This document shows positions 42,592-50,231 of a DNA stretch of 50,231 bases, piece after piece. Position 1 is the stretch's first letter; the number at the start of each line of letters is the position of its first letter. The notes beneath the pieces were generated by a model. The model was not told the origin of the DNA. It worked only from the letters and a program-made list of their open reading frames with translations, and ran no database searches. Position numbers and translations under genes: made by a program. This stretch comes from Bacteroidota bacterium (GTDB lineage Bacteria; Bacteroidota; Bacteroidia; B-17B0; Aurantibacillaceae), in the NCBI GenBank assembly GCA_013287545.1, contig JABDDQ010000006.1, forward strand, positions 8,056-58,286. The letters run 5' to 3'.

Positions 42592-43230
42592 TCACTTCTT
42601 ATTTGCCCATCCTGTAAAATCAGGATATAAATACATTAAAAATTCATACATAGGATAATCATGCCTTAACATTACTCGTTTTGTTATTTTTTTACAAATT
42701 GTGAATATTTTTTCAGGCTCGTAATAAAAAGCATAATCAATCTTAAAATCTACATAAGAGGACATAAAATCTATAGCAACTCCTTTGTTGCTCATTTCAT
42801 AACTAGTTCTTAAAATTTTTTCGGTAAAATCGTAATTATTTTGATGTTGTAATTTAAGGTTAAAACAACTTGTTGATAAAATAAAATCAAATCTATCTAG
42901 TAATTTATCTTCTGTTATATCACACACTAAAAAATCAACTCCAGGAAGCCTTTTTTTTGCTTCATTAATTAAAATAGGATTTATGTCAATTCCTTTATAC
43001 CTAAAATTACCTTTACCCAGTTTTTTTTCTAGAAAAAAATAAAAATCTCCAAAACCGCATCCAAGATCTAAAATATAGTCATTGGCTTTTATTCCTATAT
43101 CAAATAAATTTTGAAACCTTTCTTGCCTTCTCTCTTCTTTTCCAGAAGCTAAAGCATCAATACTAACTCCATGCTTCTTCAATCGTTCGTTATATCTATT
43201 ATTAATATTATCTATATCTTCTTGATTCAT
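42592..43230 (-). CDS. Class I SAM-dependent methyltransferase
   Basis: The 212-residue protein has YILDLGCGFGDFYFFLEKKL (SAM motif I, about residues 52-71), FRYKGIDINPILINEAKKR and VDFLVCDITEDKLLDRFDF. A C-terminal segment contains YEPEKIFTICKKITKRVMLR and HDYPMYEFLMYLY. It shares length, motif spacing and the F-Y-x-F-L and G-I-D-I-N signatures with the methyltransferase at 35810-36448, so both likely derive from one family, with separate acceptors. It overlaps the DegT gene upstream by four bases (ATGA). In ABC-exported O-antigens, methylation can act as a chain-end cap; whether this enzyme does so is not visible. Confidence 0.88.
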   Translation of the reverse strand: MNQEDIDNINNRYNERLKKHGVSIDALASGKEERRQERFQNLFDIGIKANDYILDLGCGFGDFYFFLEKKLGKGNFRYKGIDINPILINEAKKRLPGVDFLVCDITEDKLLDRFDFILSTSCFNLKLQHQNNYDFTEKILRTSYEMSNKGVAIDFMSSYVDFKIDYAFYYEPEKIFTICKKITKRVMLRHDYPMYEFLMYLYPDFTGWANKK

Positions 43231-44243
43231 AAAATAGTATTTATTTTGTTAATAATTGTTTCTACTTCATTATCAGTTAAAGCGGGATAAATAGGAATGG
43301 ATAAGGTATGATTAAACGCATTTACAGAATTTGGAAAATCTTTATCATTTAAATTCAAGTAACGATGTAACATTGAATCAACACCTCTTCTCACAGCAAT
43401 ATTCTCTTTACCAAATACACCTACTACTTCATTAATATCTCTGTCTGTTATTAAAGGAAACCTATAAAAAATAGTTTTTTTAGCTATCTTATTTATTTTA
43501 GTTAAAGTAGTCTGATTTAGGTTATTTAAATACTTTTCAGCAATCAAGTTTCTTCTATTAAGAAAATTACAATATCTATTCAATTGAGAAAGCCCGAGTG
43601 AAGCTTGTACATCAGTTATCACAGGAGTGGCAGCTTTGTTAATAAAACTTTTTTTATACTTTTCAAATAGTGCCTCGTCATTTAAAACCAACATACCGCC
43701 CTCACCCGTGGTTAAGCACTTTGTGGCGTGAAACGAGAAAAAACTCATTGTACCTTTATGCCCAAATACTCTTCCATCAGGTAAGTTTCCAATTGAATGA
43801 CAACAATCTTCAACTATTGGCACACCAAGTTTATTAAATTCATCAACATCTGCCCAAATGCCATATATATGCACTATTATAATGGCTTTTGTTTTTGAAT
43901 TTATATGTTTCATCACATTTTCTGGAGTAACTACCCAATGGTCACAAATATCACATATAATTGGAATAGCGCCTACGTTTACAACAGCCTCCAATACATT
44001 ATTACAAACATATGTTGGTATAATTACCTCATCGCCACTTTTTATTCCCAATAGTTTTAAACCAATAACAAGAGCATAAGTACCACTTGAAGTTGCTATA
44101 GCATTTTGATATTGAAATTGCTTAGCAAATTCATTTTCAAATTTTTTTACATATTTACCTTTAACAAGATTTAATGAGTCAAGCACGTCATTAACTGCTT
44201 TTTTATCTTCGAAATTTATGTCTGGTTTAGAATGATTTATCAT
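43227..44243 (-). CDS. DegT/DnrJ/EryC1-family sugar aminotransferase
   Basis: This 338-residue PLP enzyme has LVKGKYVKKFENEFAKQF, ATSSGTYALVIGLK (phosphate loop), GDEVIIPTYVCNNV, IIIVHIYGIWADVDEF, VPIVEDCCHSIG and the PLP-lysine segment FFSFHATKCLTTGEGG (Lys175). Such enzymes transfer an amino group from glutamate to a keto sugar nucleotide. The product sugar cannot be predicted. It is coupled by a four-base ATGA overlap to both the AsnB-type gene upstream and the methyltransferase gene downstream, implying a shared step sequence. It is clearly distinct from the WecE-like enzyme and from the aminotransferase at 46136. Confidence 0.92.
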   Translation of the reverse strand: MINHSKPDINFEDKKAVNDVLDSLNLVKGKYVKKFENEFAKQFQYQNAIATSSGTYALVIGLKLLGIKSGDEVIIPTYVCNNVLEAVVNVGAIPIICDICDHWVVTPENVMKHINSKTKAIIIVHIYGIWADVDEFNKLGVPIVEDCCHSIGNLPDGRVFGHKGTMSFFSFHATKCLTTGEGGMLVLNDEALFEKYKKSFINKAATPVITDVQASLGLSQLNRYCNFLNRRNLIAEKYLNNLNQTTLTKINKIAKKTIFYRFPLITDRDINEVVGVFGKENIAVRRGVDSMLHRYLNLNDKDFPNSVNAFNHTLSIPIYPALTDNEVETIINKINTIL

Positions 44244-46135
44244 CCTACTAAATTTTCATTATTTAAAAACAACCTACACCACCATTCAAAATTCATAAAA
44301 GACCAAATAAGTAATCTATGATTAACTCTATGGTTTATGTGTTCGTTAACAATTTTCTCAATAAATTTTGGGTTTATAAATTCGGCAGATGTTGTTTTTT
44401 TATTTAGAAGCAATTCTTTAACATAGTCAGCATTTTCGCCTCTATACCAGCTTTCGTCCGGAGCTGAAAAACCTTGCTTTTTTCTATTTATAATAGATTC
44501 AGGTATAAAATCCAGCATGGCCTTACGTAACACATTTTTACCATCATCAAATTCTTGATATTTATTTCTTTTTGAGTTGATGTTTTCATCAATCTTTTTC
44601 ATTTGCTGCAGATTACCTAACTTGTGTTTTACAGGTATTTTTTGAGCAAAGTTAACTAATTCATTATCTAAAAACGGAAAACGCTCTTCAAGCCCATTTG
44701 CCATAGCCAGTTTATCGCCAACTAAAAGCAACCCCGGTAAAAAAGTTTTTATTTCAAAATATAAACTGTTATTAATGTGTTGCTCGGGCGTATCGTATTT
44801 TAATTTTTTATTGAAAGTAAAAACACGTTCAAAAACATCACGGGGTTGGTTTATATTTACTTGAGAATAAACCGAGTTAGTAAATAAATTTTGTTTGTCT
44901 TCATCAGAAACTAAACGTTGCCAAAAGCCATAATAATTATCAAAAAACGATTTCTGATCGAGCGATTGGAAAACTCTATAGTATCTCCACGGGTAACCTC
45001 CATATAATTCATCTCCTCCTGTGCCCTGTAAGCAAACCTTTACAAACTTAGATGCTAAACGACTAATGTAATAATTAGGATAACTCATTCCAACACGTAA
45101 ATCCTCCAAGTGCCACACTACACGAGGCAAAGACCAAGCTAAATCTCCAGCATTTATAACCTGCTCATAATGTTCGGTTTTAAAATAATTTGCCATTAAC
45201 TCGGCATCTCTTCGCTCATCGTAGTTTGCTTCAACCCCAGTAACAGATGACATATCAAAACCCGCAGTAAAAGTTGTCATTCGTTTTACATGCTGGGATG
45301 CAATAGCAGTTAATGAACCTGAATCCATTCCCCCCGATAGATAGCTACCAACCGGAACGTCAGCAACCATTTGTTTGGCAACAGCATTTTTTAATAATCT
45401 CTCCGTCTCATTTTTAGCATCTTCAAAAGTCATTGATTCATCTGTTGCAGAAAAATCATAATTCCACCACGAATTGTGTTTTAAAGTTTTTACATTACTC
45501 GAATCTACTTTTACTGTATTGGCAGGAGGTAACATAATTACTCCTTTGAACAATGTTTGAAAATCGAATAAGTTTTGGAAAGTAAAATATTCATTTAGAG
45601 CATCCATATTTAACTCAACCTTAAAATCAGGATGAGCCATAAATGCTTTAATTTCAGAGGCAAATAAAATTGTTTTGCCGTTAATCCAATAGTAAAGTGG
45701 TTTAACTCCAAATCTATCTCTGCTTAAATAAAGTGTTTTAGTAGGTTTATGCCAAGCAGCAATAGCAAACATGCCATCAAATTTTTCAAAAAATGAAACG
45801 CCGTAAGCTGCCAGTCCTTCTGATATAATTTCTGTATCAGTGGTAGAAATAAATGTATGCCCTTTTGATTTTAATTGCGATTTAAGTTCTAAATAATTAT
45901 AGATGCATCCATTAAATACCACTACCCACTCTCCATTCTTAGATTCCATAGGTTGGCTGCCCTTATCAGAAGTATCTAATATAGCAAGCCTTCTATGCCC
46001 TAGGGCAATATTTTCTTCAACATAAAAGCCTTCTCCATCTGGTCCACGATGAGCAATTTTGGTAGTCATTGCCTTTATGGTACTTAGCGAAGTCGGGCTT
46101 CCACTAATATTAAATATGCCTGCTATACCACACAT
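44240..46135 (-). CDS. asnB: AsnB-type glutamine-dependent amidotransferase
   Basis: The 631-residue protein has an N-terminal Ntn glutaminase domain starting at the nucleophile Cys2 (MCGIAGIF), with AHRGPDGEG, GHRRLAILD and FNGCIYNY. A C-terminal synthetase domain follows, with the PP-loop SYLSGGMDSGSLTAIAS (about 264-280) and GTGGDELYGGYPWRY. Glutamine ammonia is passed to an acyl-adenylate. In housekeeping form the product is asparagine. In O-antigen clusters close relatives (for example WbpS-type proteins) are thought to amidate sugar carboxyls, which fits its position between two DegT aminotransferase genes, abutting one and overlapping the other. Which carboxylate it uses is not visible. 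Confidence 0.93.
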   Translation of the reverse strand: MCGIAGIFNISGSPTSLSTIKAMTTKIAHRGPDGEGFYVEENIALGHRRLAILDTSDKGSQPMESKNGEWVVVFNGCIYNYLELKSQLKSKGHTFISTTDTEIISEGLAAYGVSFFEKFDGMFAIAAWHKPTKTLYLSRDRFGVKPLYYWINGKTILFASEIKAFMAHPDFKVELNMDALNEYFTFQNLFDFQTLFKGVIMLPPANTVKVDSSNVKTLKHNSWWNYDFSATDESMTFEDAKNETERLLKNAVAKQMVADVPVGSYLSGGMDSGSLTAIASQHVKRMTTFTAGFDMSSVTGVEANYDERRDAELMANYFKTEHYEQVINAGDLAWSLPRVVWHLEDLRVGMSYPNYYISRLASKFVKVCLQGTGGDELYGGYPWRYYRVFQSLDQKSFFDNYYGFWQRLVSDEDKQNLFTNSVYSQVNINQPRDVFERVFTFNKKLKYDTPEQHINNSLYFEIKTFLPGLLLVGDKLAMANGLEERFPFLDNELVNFAQKIPVKHKLGNLQQMKKIDENINSKRNKYQEFDDGKNVLRKAMLDFIPESIINRKKQGFSAPDESWYRGENADYVKELLLNKKTTSAEFINPKFIEKIVNEHINHRVNHRLLIWSFMNFEWWCRLFLNNENLVG

Positions 46136-47284
46136 TTACTTGATAGATTTTAATGCGTAAACAACATATTCGTAATCTTCTTTTGTCATTTTATTAAACA
46201 AAGGAATAGACATAGAATAGTTATTACAATCTTTTGCCCCCGGAAAATCATCTGCTTTTATATCATATTTTTCAGCATAAAAACCCAACATATGAGGAGC
46301 ATGTGTACCTGGTCTTGTTGAAATGCCCATTTGTTGTAGTTTTTCCATAATCTCATTTCTTTTTAAAGGAGATTTTTTTTCATCAATATATACTACGTAC
46401 GATTGCCAACCATGTTTATAATTTTCTTTAACTTCAGGTATTTTAATCCAAACTATATCTTTTAATTGTTCATTATAAAATTTAGCCCATTGCTCTCGTT
46501 CATCAATAAAAATATCTAATTTTTTTAATTGAACTATACCAACTGCAGCCTGCAAATCCGTCATACGATAATTATATCCAAGCATGTTAAATTCAGGAAG
46601 GATATATGGTTTTGGACCATGATGCCGCTGTTCCTCTGAAACAGAAGCTCCATGATTTCTTAAATTAGAAATTAGTTCAGCTAATTTATCATCATTCGTT
46701 GTAATCATTCCACCCTCACCGGTTGTAACCGATTTACGCGGATGGAAAGAAAAACAACCCAAAGTCCCCAAACTCCCAGCAGGTTTACCCTTATACCCAG
46801 CCCCTGCTGCACAAGCACCATCTTCTATTAAAGGAATGTTTCCGGCAACTGCCTTAACGGCATCTATATCGGCACATAAACCAAATAAATGAACCGGTAT
46901 AATTGCTTTTGTTTTCGAGGTAATTTTCTTTTTTAAATCAGCTACATCTATATTAAAAGTAGTTCTATCAACATCAACAAATACTACTTTAGCGTTACAA
47001 TACAATACAACATTCGCAGTCGAAATCCACGTGAAGGCTGGCACAATTACCTCATCACCTTCTTTAATTCCCAAAGCAACTAATGCTAAATGAAGTGCCG
47101 TTGTTGCACTGGTAACAGCCATAGCATGTTTTACACCATGTCGTTTAGCAAAAATTTCTTCAAACTCTCTCACTTTCGGACCAGCTGTTAACCAGCCACT
47201 CATAATTGGTTCTTTAGCTGCTAACCACTCTTCTTCGCCAGTATGTGGTAACGATATAGGAATATTTCTTTTTACTACTTCCAT
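46136..47284 (-). CDS. DegT/DnrJ/EryC1-family sugar aminotransferase
   Basis: The 382-residue PLP enzyme has IPISLPHTGEEEWLAAKEPI, SGWLTAGPKVREFEEIFAK, AVTSATTALHLALVALG, GDEVIVPAFTWISTANVV, IPVHLFGLCADIDAV, IPLIEDGACAAGA and FSFHPRKSVTTGEGG (Lys184). It resembles the ArnB/PseC/PglE group that aminates UDP-4-keto sugars. It follows an SDR epimerase/dehydratase gene by 11 bases; together they could make a UDP-4-amino-sugar, a common sequence of reactions, though the specific sugar is unknown. It directly abuts the AsnB-type gene. All active-site signatures are present and the length is normal. Confidence 0.93.
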   Translation of the reverse strand: MEVVKRNIPISLPHTGEEEWLAAKEPIMSGWLTAGPKVREFEEIFAKRHGVKHAMAVTSATTALHLALVALGIKEGDEVIVPAFTWISTANVVLYCNAKVVFVDVDRTTFNIDVADLKKKITSKTKAIIPVHLFGLCADIDAVKAVAGNIPLIEDGACAAGAGYKGKPAGSLGTLGCFSFHPRKSVTTGEGGMITTNDDKLAELISNLRNHGASVSEEQRHHGPKPYILPEFNMLGYNYRMTDLQAAVGIVQLKKLDIFIDEREQWAKFYNEQLKDIVWIKIPEVKENYKHGWQSYVVYIDEKKSPLKRNEIMEKLQQMGISTRPGTHAPHMLGFYAEKYDIKADDFPGAKDCNNYSMSIPLFNKMTKEDYEYVVYALKSIK

Positions 47285-47295
47285 TTGTGATTTAT

Positions 47296-48264
47296 TTAAT
47301 TATTTTTATCTCTCCAGTCGATTAATTTTAATAAGCCTTCTTGTAGAGAATATTTATATCTAAAGCCCAATTCTTTTTCAGCTTTAATAGCAGAACCAAT
47401 ACGGTTTTGTACTAAAGCTCGTGCATCATCAGCACTATAAGGTTTATAAGTAACTTTTAAATTTGATTTTTTCAGTGATAAAATTAAATCGCACAATTCT
47501 TTTATAGATGTTTGCACTTCAGTGCCTACATTATAAAAACCATGGTCAATATTTGATTTTAAAGCCTGAACATTGCAGTGCGCCACATCTTCAACATAGA
47601 TAAAATCGTAAGCCTGACTACCATCTCCATTAATAACAGGGGCTTCGTTAGCATCAATTTTATTGAGCATAATAGGAACAACACCCGTATATGCAGCTGT
47701 TTGATCTTGATGTGGACCATATACATTCATATATCGCAGGCCGATTACTTTTAAACCATATCTATCATTAAAAGCAGTTGCCATAGCCTCTCCGGCTATT
47801 TTAGTTGCTCCATAAAAATTTTTGTTGTTAAATGGGTGAGACTCAGTCATAGGTAATTGCACAGCATCTCCGTAAACAGAAGCAGAAGATGACCAAATAA
47901 GTTTCTTAATATTATTTTTCACACAAGCTTCAAAAACATTGAAAGTACCGGCTATGTTAACATCAAAAGCGGTACGAGGAAAATCTTTGCAATGCAACAA
48001 CCACATAGCTGCCAAACAAACAACATAATCCATGCCTTCCATAGCCTTATTAAGAATATCAATTTCGCGTATGTCTCCTCCTATAGGAAAAAGCTTACAA
48101 CGTTTATCTTTTAAAGACTCTGACAGATAATCTTTCTTACCTCTGGCAAAATTATCGTATACAATTACCTCAGCAACATCTTCTTTTAATAATTCAGCTA
48201 CAACAAAGCTGCCTATAAAACCGGCACCACCAATAACAAGTACTTTTGAGTTTTTTAATTCCAT
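47296..48264 (-). CDS. NAD-dependent epimerase/dehydratase (extended SDR)
   Basis: With the ATG at 48264 the protein has 322 residues. The longer frame to 48315 overlaps the Wzt gene by 47 bases and adds residues without family similarity, so it is not chosen. The start MELKNSKVLVIGGAGFIGSF shows the dinucleotide motif. YVVCLAAMW, LIWSSSASVYGDA, FYGATKIAGEAMA (Tyr-x-x-x-Lys) and GLRYMNVYGPHQ follow, with the substrate-domain INGDGSQAYDFIYVEDVA. It looks like a UDP-sugar 4-epimerase or 4,6-dehydratase of the GalE/WbpP kind. It starts four bases after the Wzt stop and precedes an ArnB-like aminotransferase. Confidence 0.92.
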   Translation of the reverse strand: MELKNSKVLVIGGAGFIGSFVVAELLKEDVAEVIVYDNFARGKKDYLSESLKDKRCKLFPIGGDIREIDILNKAMEGMDYVVCLAAMWLLHCKDFPRTAFDVNIAGTFNVFEACVKNNIKKLIWSSSASVYGDAVQLPMTESHPFNNKNFYGATKIAGEAMATAFNDRYGLKVIGLRYMNVYGPHQDQTAAYTGVVPIMLNKIDANEAPVINGDGSQAYDFIYVEDVAHCNVQALKSNIDHGFYNVGTEVQTSIKELCDLILSLKKSNLKVTYKPYSADDARALVQNRIGSAIKAEKELGFRYKYSLQEGLLKLIDWRDKNN

Positions 48265-48268
48265 ATTT

Positions 48269-49561
48269 TTATAATTTATTAATTTTCCAATTTGTTTTAG
48301 GACGTATGTATCCATGTATAGTAGCCCAGGGGTACTCCATGTTTTTAACCTTAGATTCCTTACTTACAGTAAACGTATAAAAGCTTTCAATAAAATCTAT
48401 TGAACTACCTGTATGAAAATACGCAATAGAAAGCCCTAAAGAATAATTACCGGGCATTAAATTTTCTTCGAAGGCTACTGTTGTTGAATAACGGCCTTTT
48501 TCAAAACTTTGGGGTTTATACTTTTCATCTTCAACAGCCATTAACACTCTTTCACCATATTGATTGACTATGCATAATATTAAAGAACAATCAACAATAG
48601 GTTTGAAAACTTCCATTTCAAATTGAACAGAAAACGGTTCCAAAAAATCTAACACATCTGATTTATTTTGTTCAGCATTTAAAACAAATGCCTTTTTAAA
48701 CTTAGCTTCTCCTGTGTTATATAAGCTTAAGTCTGAAGGGATCTCATCTTTTTCGCCAGTTTGTATAATCTCGTTTGATGACAAATATGTCCCTATAATA
48801 GTATCTGTATCTCCGATACTTTTTAACTGACCTTTTTCTAAAAACATGCATTTATTGCAAAGCATTCTTATAGACGCCATGTTATGACTAACAAATAAAA
48901 CAGTTCTGCCTTGTCCGCTAACATCTTTCATTTTGCCCATACATTTTTTCTGAAATTCGGCATCGCCAACAGCCAACACTTCATCAACAATTAAAATTTC
49001 GGGTTCTAAATGGGCGGCTACAGCAAACCCGAGTCGTACCATCATGCCCGAAGAATATCGTTTTACGGGAGTATCAATATATTTTGCTACACCGCTAAAT
49101 TCTATAATCTCATCAAGCTTATTTTTAATTTCAGCTTTCGACATACCTAAAATAGCTCCATTTAAAAAAACATTTTCACGTCCAGTAAGGTCAGGGTGGA
49201 AACCAGTACCTACTTCTAACAAAGCAGCAATTCTTCCTTTAACATTCACCTCTCCGGTGGTAGGTGTAGTAACTTGAGATAATATTTTTAACAGCGTTGA
49301 TTTTCCTGCTCCATTTTTCCCAATAATGCCAAGTACTTCACCTTGTTTTATTTCAAAATTAATGTCTTTTAATGACCAAACATAGTCACTTCCACCTAAC
49401 TTACTTCTATCATTTGTATCTCCAATCTTTAAATACGGGTCTTCTTTACCCCTTACTTTGTGCCACCACCGGTTTACATCATGAGATATAGTACCTGTAC
49501 CCAATTGTCCAAGTCGGTATTGCTTTGAAATATTTTCTGCTTTTAGCACAATGTTGCTCAT
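48269..49561 (-). CDS. wzt: Polysaccharide ABC exporter, ATP-binding subunit
   Basis: The 430-residue protein is an ABC ATPase with Walker A GIIGKNGAGKSTLLKIL (about 78-94), Q-loop region, signature YSSGMMVRLGFAVAAHLEPE and Walker B ILIVDEVLAVGD. An extra C-terminal domain of about 150 residues (FLEPFSVQFEMEVFKPIVD through SFYTFTVSK) has a beta-sandwich pattern. This is the Wzt arrangement of ABC-type O-antigen exporters. In characterised cases the C-terminal domain binds the modified, non-reducing end of the glycan. Together with the permease 15 bases upstream it should export a complete, lipid-linked polysaccharide across the inner membrane. Confidence 0.95.
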   Translation of the reverse strand: MSNIVLKAENISKQYRLGQLGTGTISHDVNRWWHKVRGKEDPYLKIGDTNDRSKLGGSDYVWSLKDINFEIKQGEVLGIIGKNGAGKSTLLKILSQVTTPTTGEVNVKGRIAALLEVGTGFHPDLTGRENVFLNGAILGMSKAEIKNKLDEIIEFSGVAKYIDTPVKRYSSGMMVRLGFAVAAHLEPEILIVDEVLAVGDAEFQKKCMGKMKDVSGQGRTVLFVSHNMASIRMLCNKCMFLEKGQLKSIGDTDTIIGTYLSSNEIIQTGEKDEIPSDLSLYNTGEAKFKKAFVLNAEQNKSDVLDFLEPFSVQFEMEVFKPIVDCSLILCIVNQYGERVLMAVEDEKYKPQSFEKGRYSTTVAFEENLMPGNYSLGLSIAYFHTGSSIDFIESFYTFTVSKESKVKNMEYPWATIHGYIRPKTNWKINKL

Positions 49562-49576
49562 GTTTTATCGAAGGAT

Positions 49577-50231
49577 TTAAACCGTATCCATAAAGGATTT
49601 TTCAACTCTATGAAAAATAACCAAGCTGATAAAAAACAATAAAATAGTAAACACTAAACTATAAGCTAAATAAAACCAGTTAAACTCTCCTACACCTAAA
49701 AAAGCATATTTAAAGGTTTCTATAATACTGGTAACGGGGTTAGCAGCTATAATCCATTTATATTTTTGTGGAACAATTGATAAGGGATAAACAATAGGTG
49801 ATGCATACATCATTAACTGTACACCAAATGTTACCAAAAATTTAAGGTCGCGGTATTTAGTTGTCATAGAAGATATAAGAATACCGAAACTTAAACCCAT
49901 AAAACCCATTAGCACTATTAGCAATGGAATAATAAGTATATATAAATTAGGGTGAATTTTATCGCTTTGCATTAAATAATATATCCATACAGAAAAAAAC
50001 AATAAAAACTGGACGCCCAATTTAATTAAATTGGAAACTACCACGGATAATGGAACAATCATTCGAGGAAAATATACTTTACCAAATATGGAAGCATTAG
50101 CTGTAAACGTATCAGAAGTTTTTGTTAAAGTATCCGAAAAATAATTCCACAAAGTAAGTCCACTCAAATAAAAAAGTATTTGAGGTAAACCATCCGTGGA
50201 TATATTAGCCAAGTTGCCAAAAATAACTGCA
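49577..50231 (-). CDS. wzm: Polysaccharide ABC exporter, permease subunit (N-terminus outside window)
   Basis: The frame is open to the right edge; the residues there (AVIFGNLANISTDGLPQILF) continue the protein, so an apparent TTG start at 50212 is not taken as real. Visible are the ABC2-membrane features GLTLWNYFSDTLTKTSDTF, FPRMIVPLSVVVSNLIKLGV and five or so helices ending in a basic tail (FHRVEKSFMDTV). Length present is about 217 residues of an expected 260-290. It is the membrane half of the Wzm/Wzt exporter, immediately upstream of the ATPase gene. The first part of the gene and the promoter of the cluster lie beyond the window. Confidence 0.94.
   Translation of the reverse strand, partial: AVIFGNLANISTDGLPQILFYLSGLTLWNYFSDTLTKTSDTFTANASIFGKVYFPRMIVPLSVVVSNLIKLGVQFLLFFSVWIYYLMQSDKIHPNLYILIIPLLIVLMGFMGLSFGILISSMTTKYRDLKFLVTFGVQLMMYASPIVYPLSIVPQKYKWIIAANPVTSIIETFKYAFLGVGEFNWFYLAYSLVFTILLFFISLVIFHRVEKSFMDTV

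Noticed and set aside
48265-48315. 17-codon extension of the SDR epimerase gene
   Set aside because: It overlaps the end of wzt and adds residues before the dinucleotide-binding motif that do not resemble the family.
50210-50212. TTG as start codon of the exporter permease
   Set aside because: The frame continues to the window edge with residues typical of Wzm proteins, so the true start is outside.
1-50231. CRISPR arrays, tRNA or rRNA genes, insertion sequences, integrases
   Set aside because: No regularly spaced short repeats, no cloverleaf-like or rRNA-like stretch, and no transposase or recombinase motifs were seen on either strand.

Overview
The window is almost certainly from a low-GC member of the Bacteroidota. 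Three gene products end in type A C-terminal sorting domains of the type IX secretion system (T9SS). PKD-repeat surface proteins, Omp28-type and DUF6029-type envelope proteins, and -7 promoter elements of the Bacteroidota form TAnnTTTG are also present. No rRNA, tRNA, CRISPR array, transposase or integrase is visible, and no stretch longer than 300 bases lacks a gene (the longest is 239 bases, 13178-13416).

Region 1 (1-8270) is mixed. It holds the 3' end of a plus-strand glycosyltransferase, a small two-helix membrane protein with a K+-channel-like layout, and a minus-strand envelope operon (TlpA-like thioredoxin, DUF6029 barrel, Omp28 lipoprotein). Upstream of that operon lies a separately transcribed T9SS-secreted Omp28 protein with a good promoter and its own terminator. 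A small T9SS cargo protein and an acyl-CoA dehydrogenase follow on the plus strand, closed by a strong bidirectional terminator. Region 2 (8280-13177) is a four-gene minus-strand unit: ECF sigma factor, a predicted inner-membrane-anchored protein with an outer-membrane barrel at its C-terminus, a PKD lipoprotein and a five-PKD T9SS protein.

Region 3 (13417-50231) is a roughly 37 kb cluster for a surface polysaccharide, all on the minus strand and mostly with overlapping or nearly abutting genes. It starts beyond the right edge with the ABC exporter permease (Wzm) and the ATPase with a C-terminal glycan-recognition-like domain (Wzt). It then encodes sugar-nucleotide enzymes (WecB-like 2-epimerase, WecE-like and three other DegT-family aminotransferases, three SDR epimerases), at least seven glycosyltransferases, two multi-pass GT-C-like proteins and a NodZ-like transferase. 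Decorating enzymes include three methyltransferases, a PhyH-type dioxygenase, an O-acyltransferase, two NodB-like deacetylases, an AsnB-type amidotransferase, two ATP-grasp ligases, a FemAB/GNAT transferase, two WbqC proteins and one unrecognised possibly cupin-like protein. The content suggests an ABC-exported O-antigen-like glycan rich in amino sugars and probably carrying amide, acyl or amino-acid decorations.

The two most striking sequence-level observations are both in region 3. First, an ATP-grasp gene has its 3' end rewritten by an 84-base insertion that carries a perfect 72-base inverted copy of an internal part of the same gene and is bounded by a 19-base direct repeat. Second, the O-acyltransferase gene is split by a one-base frameshift at a T8 tract. 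In region 2, the sigma-factor partner whose predicted topology spans both membranes is the best candidate for a little-described regulatory arrangement.
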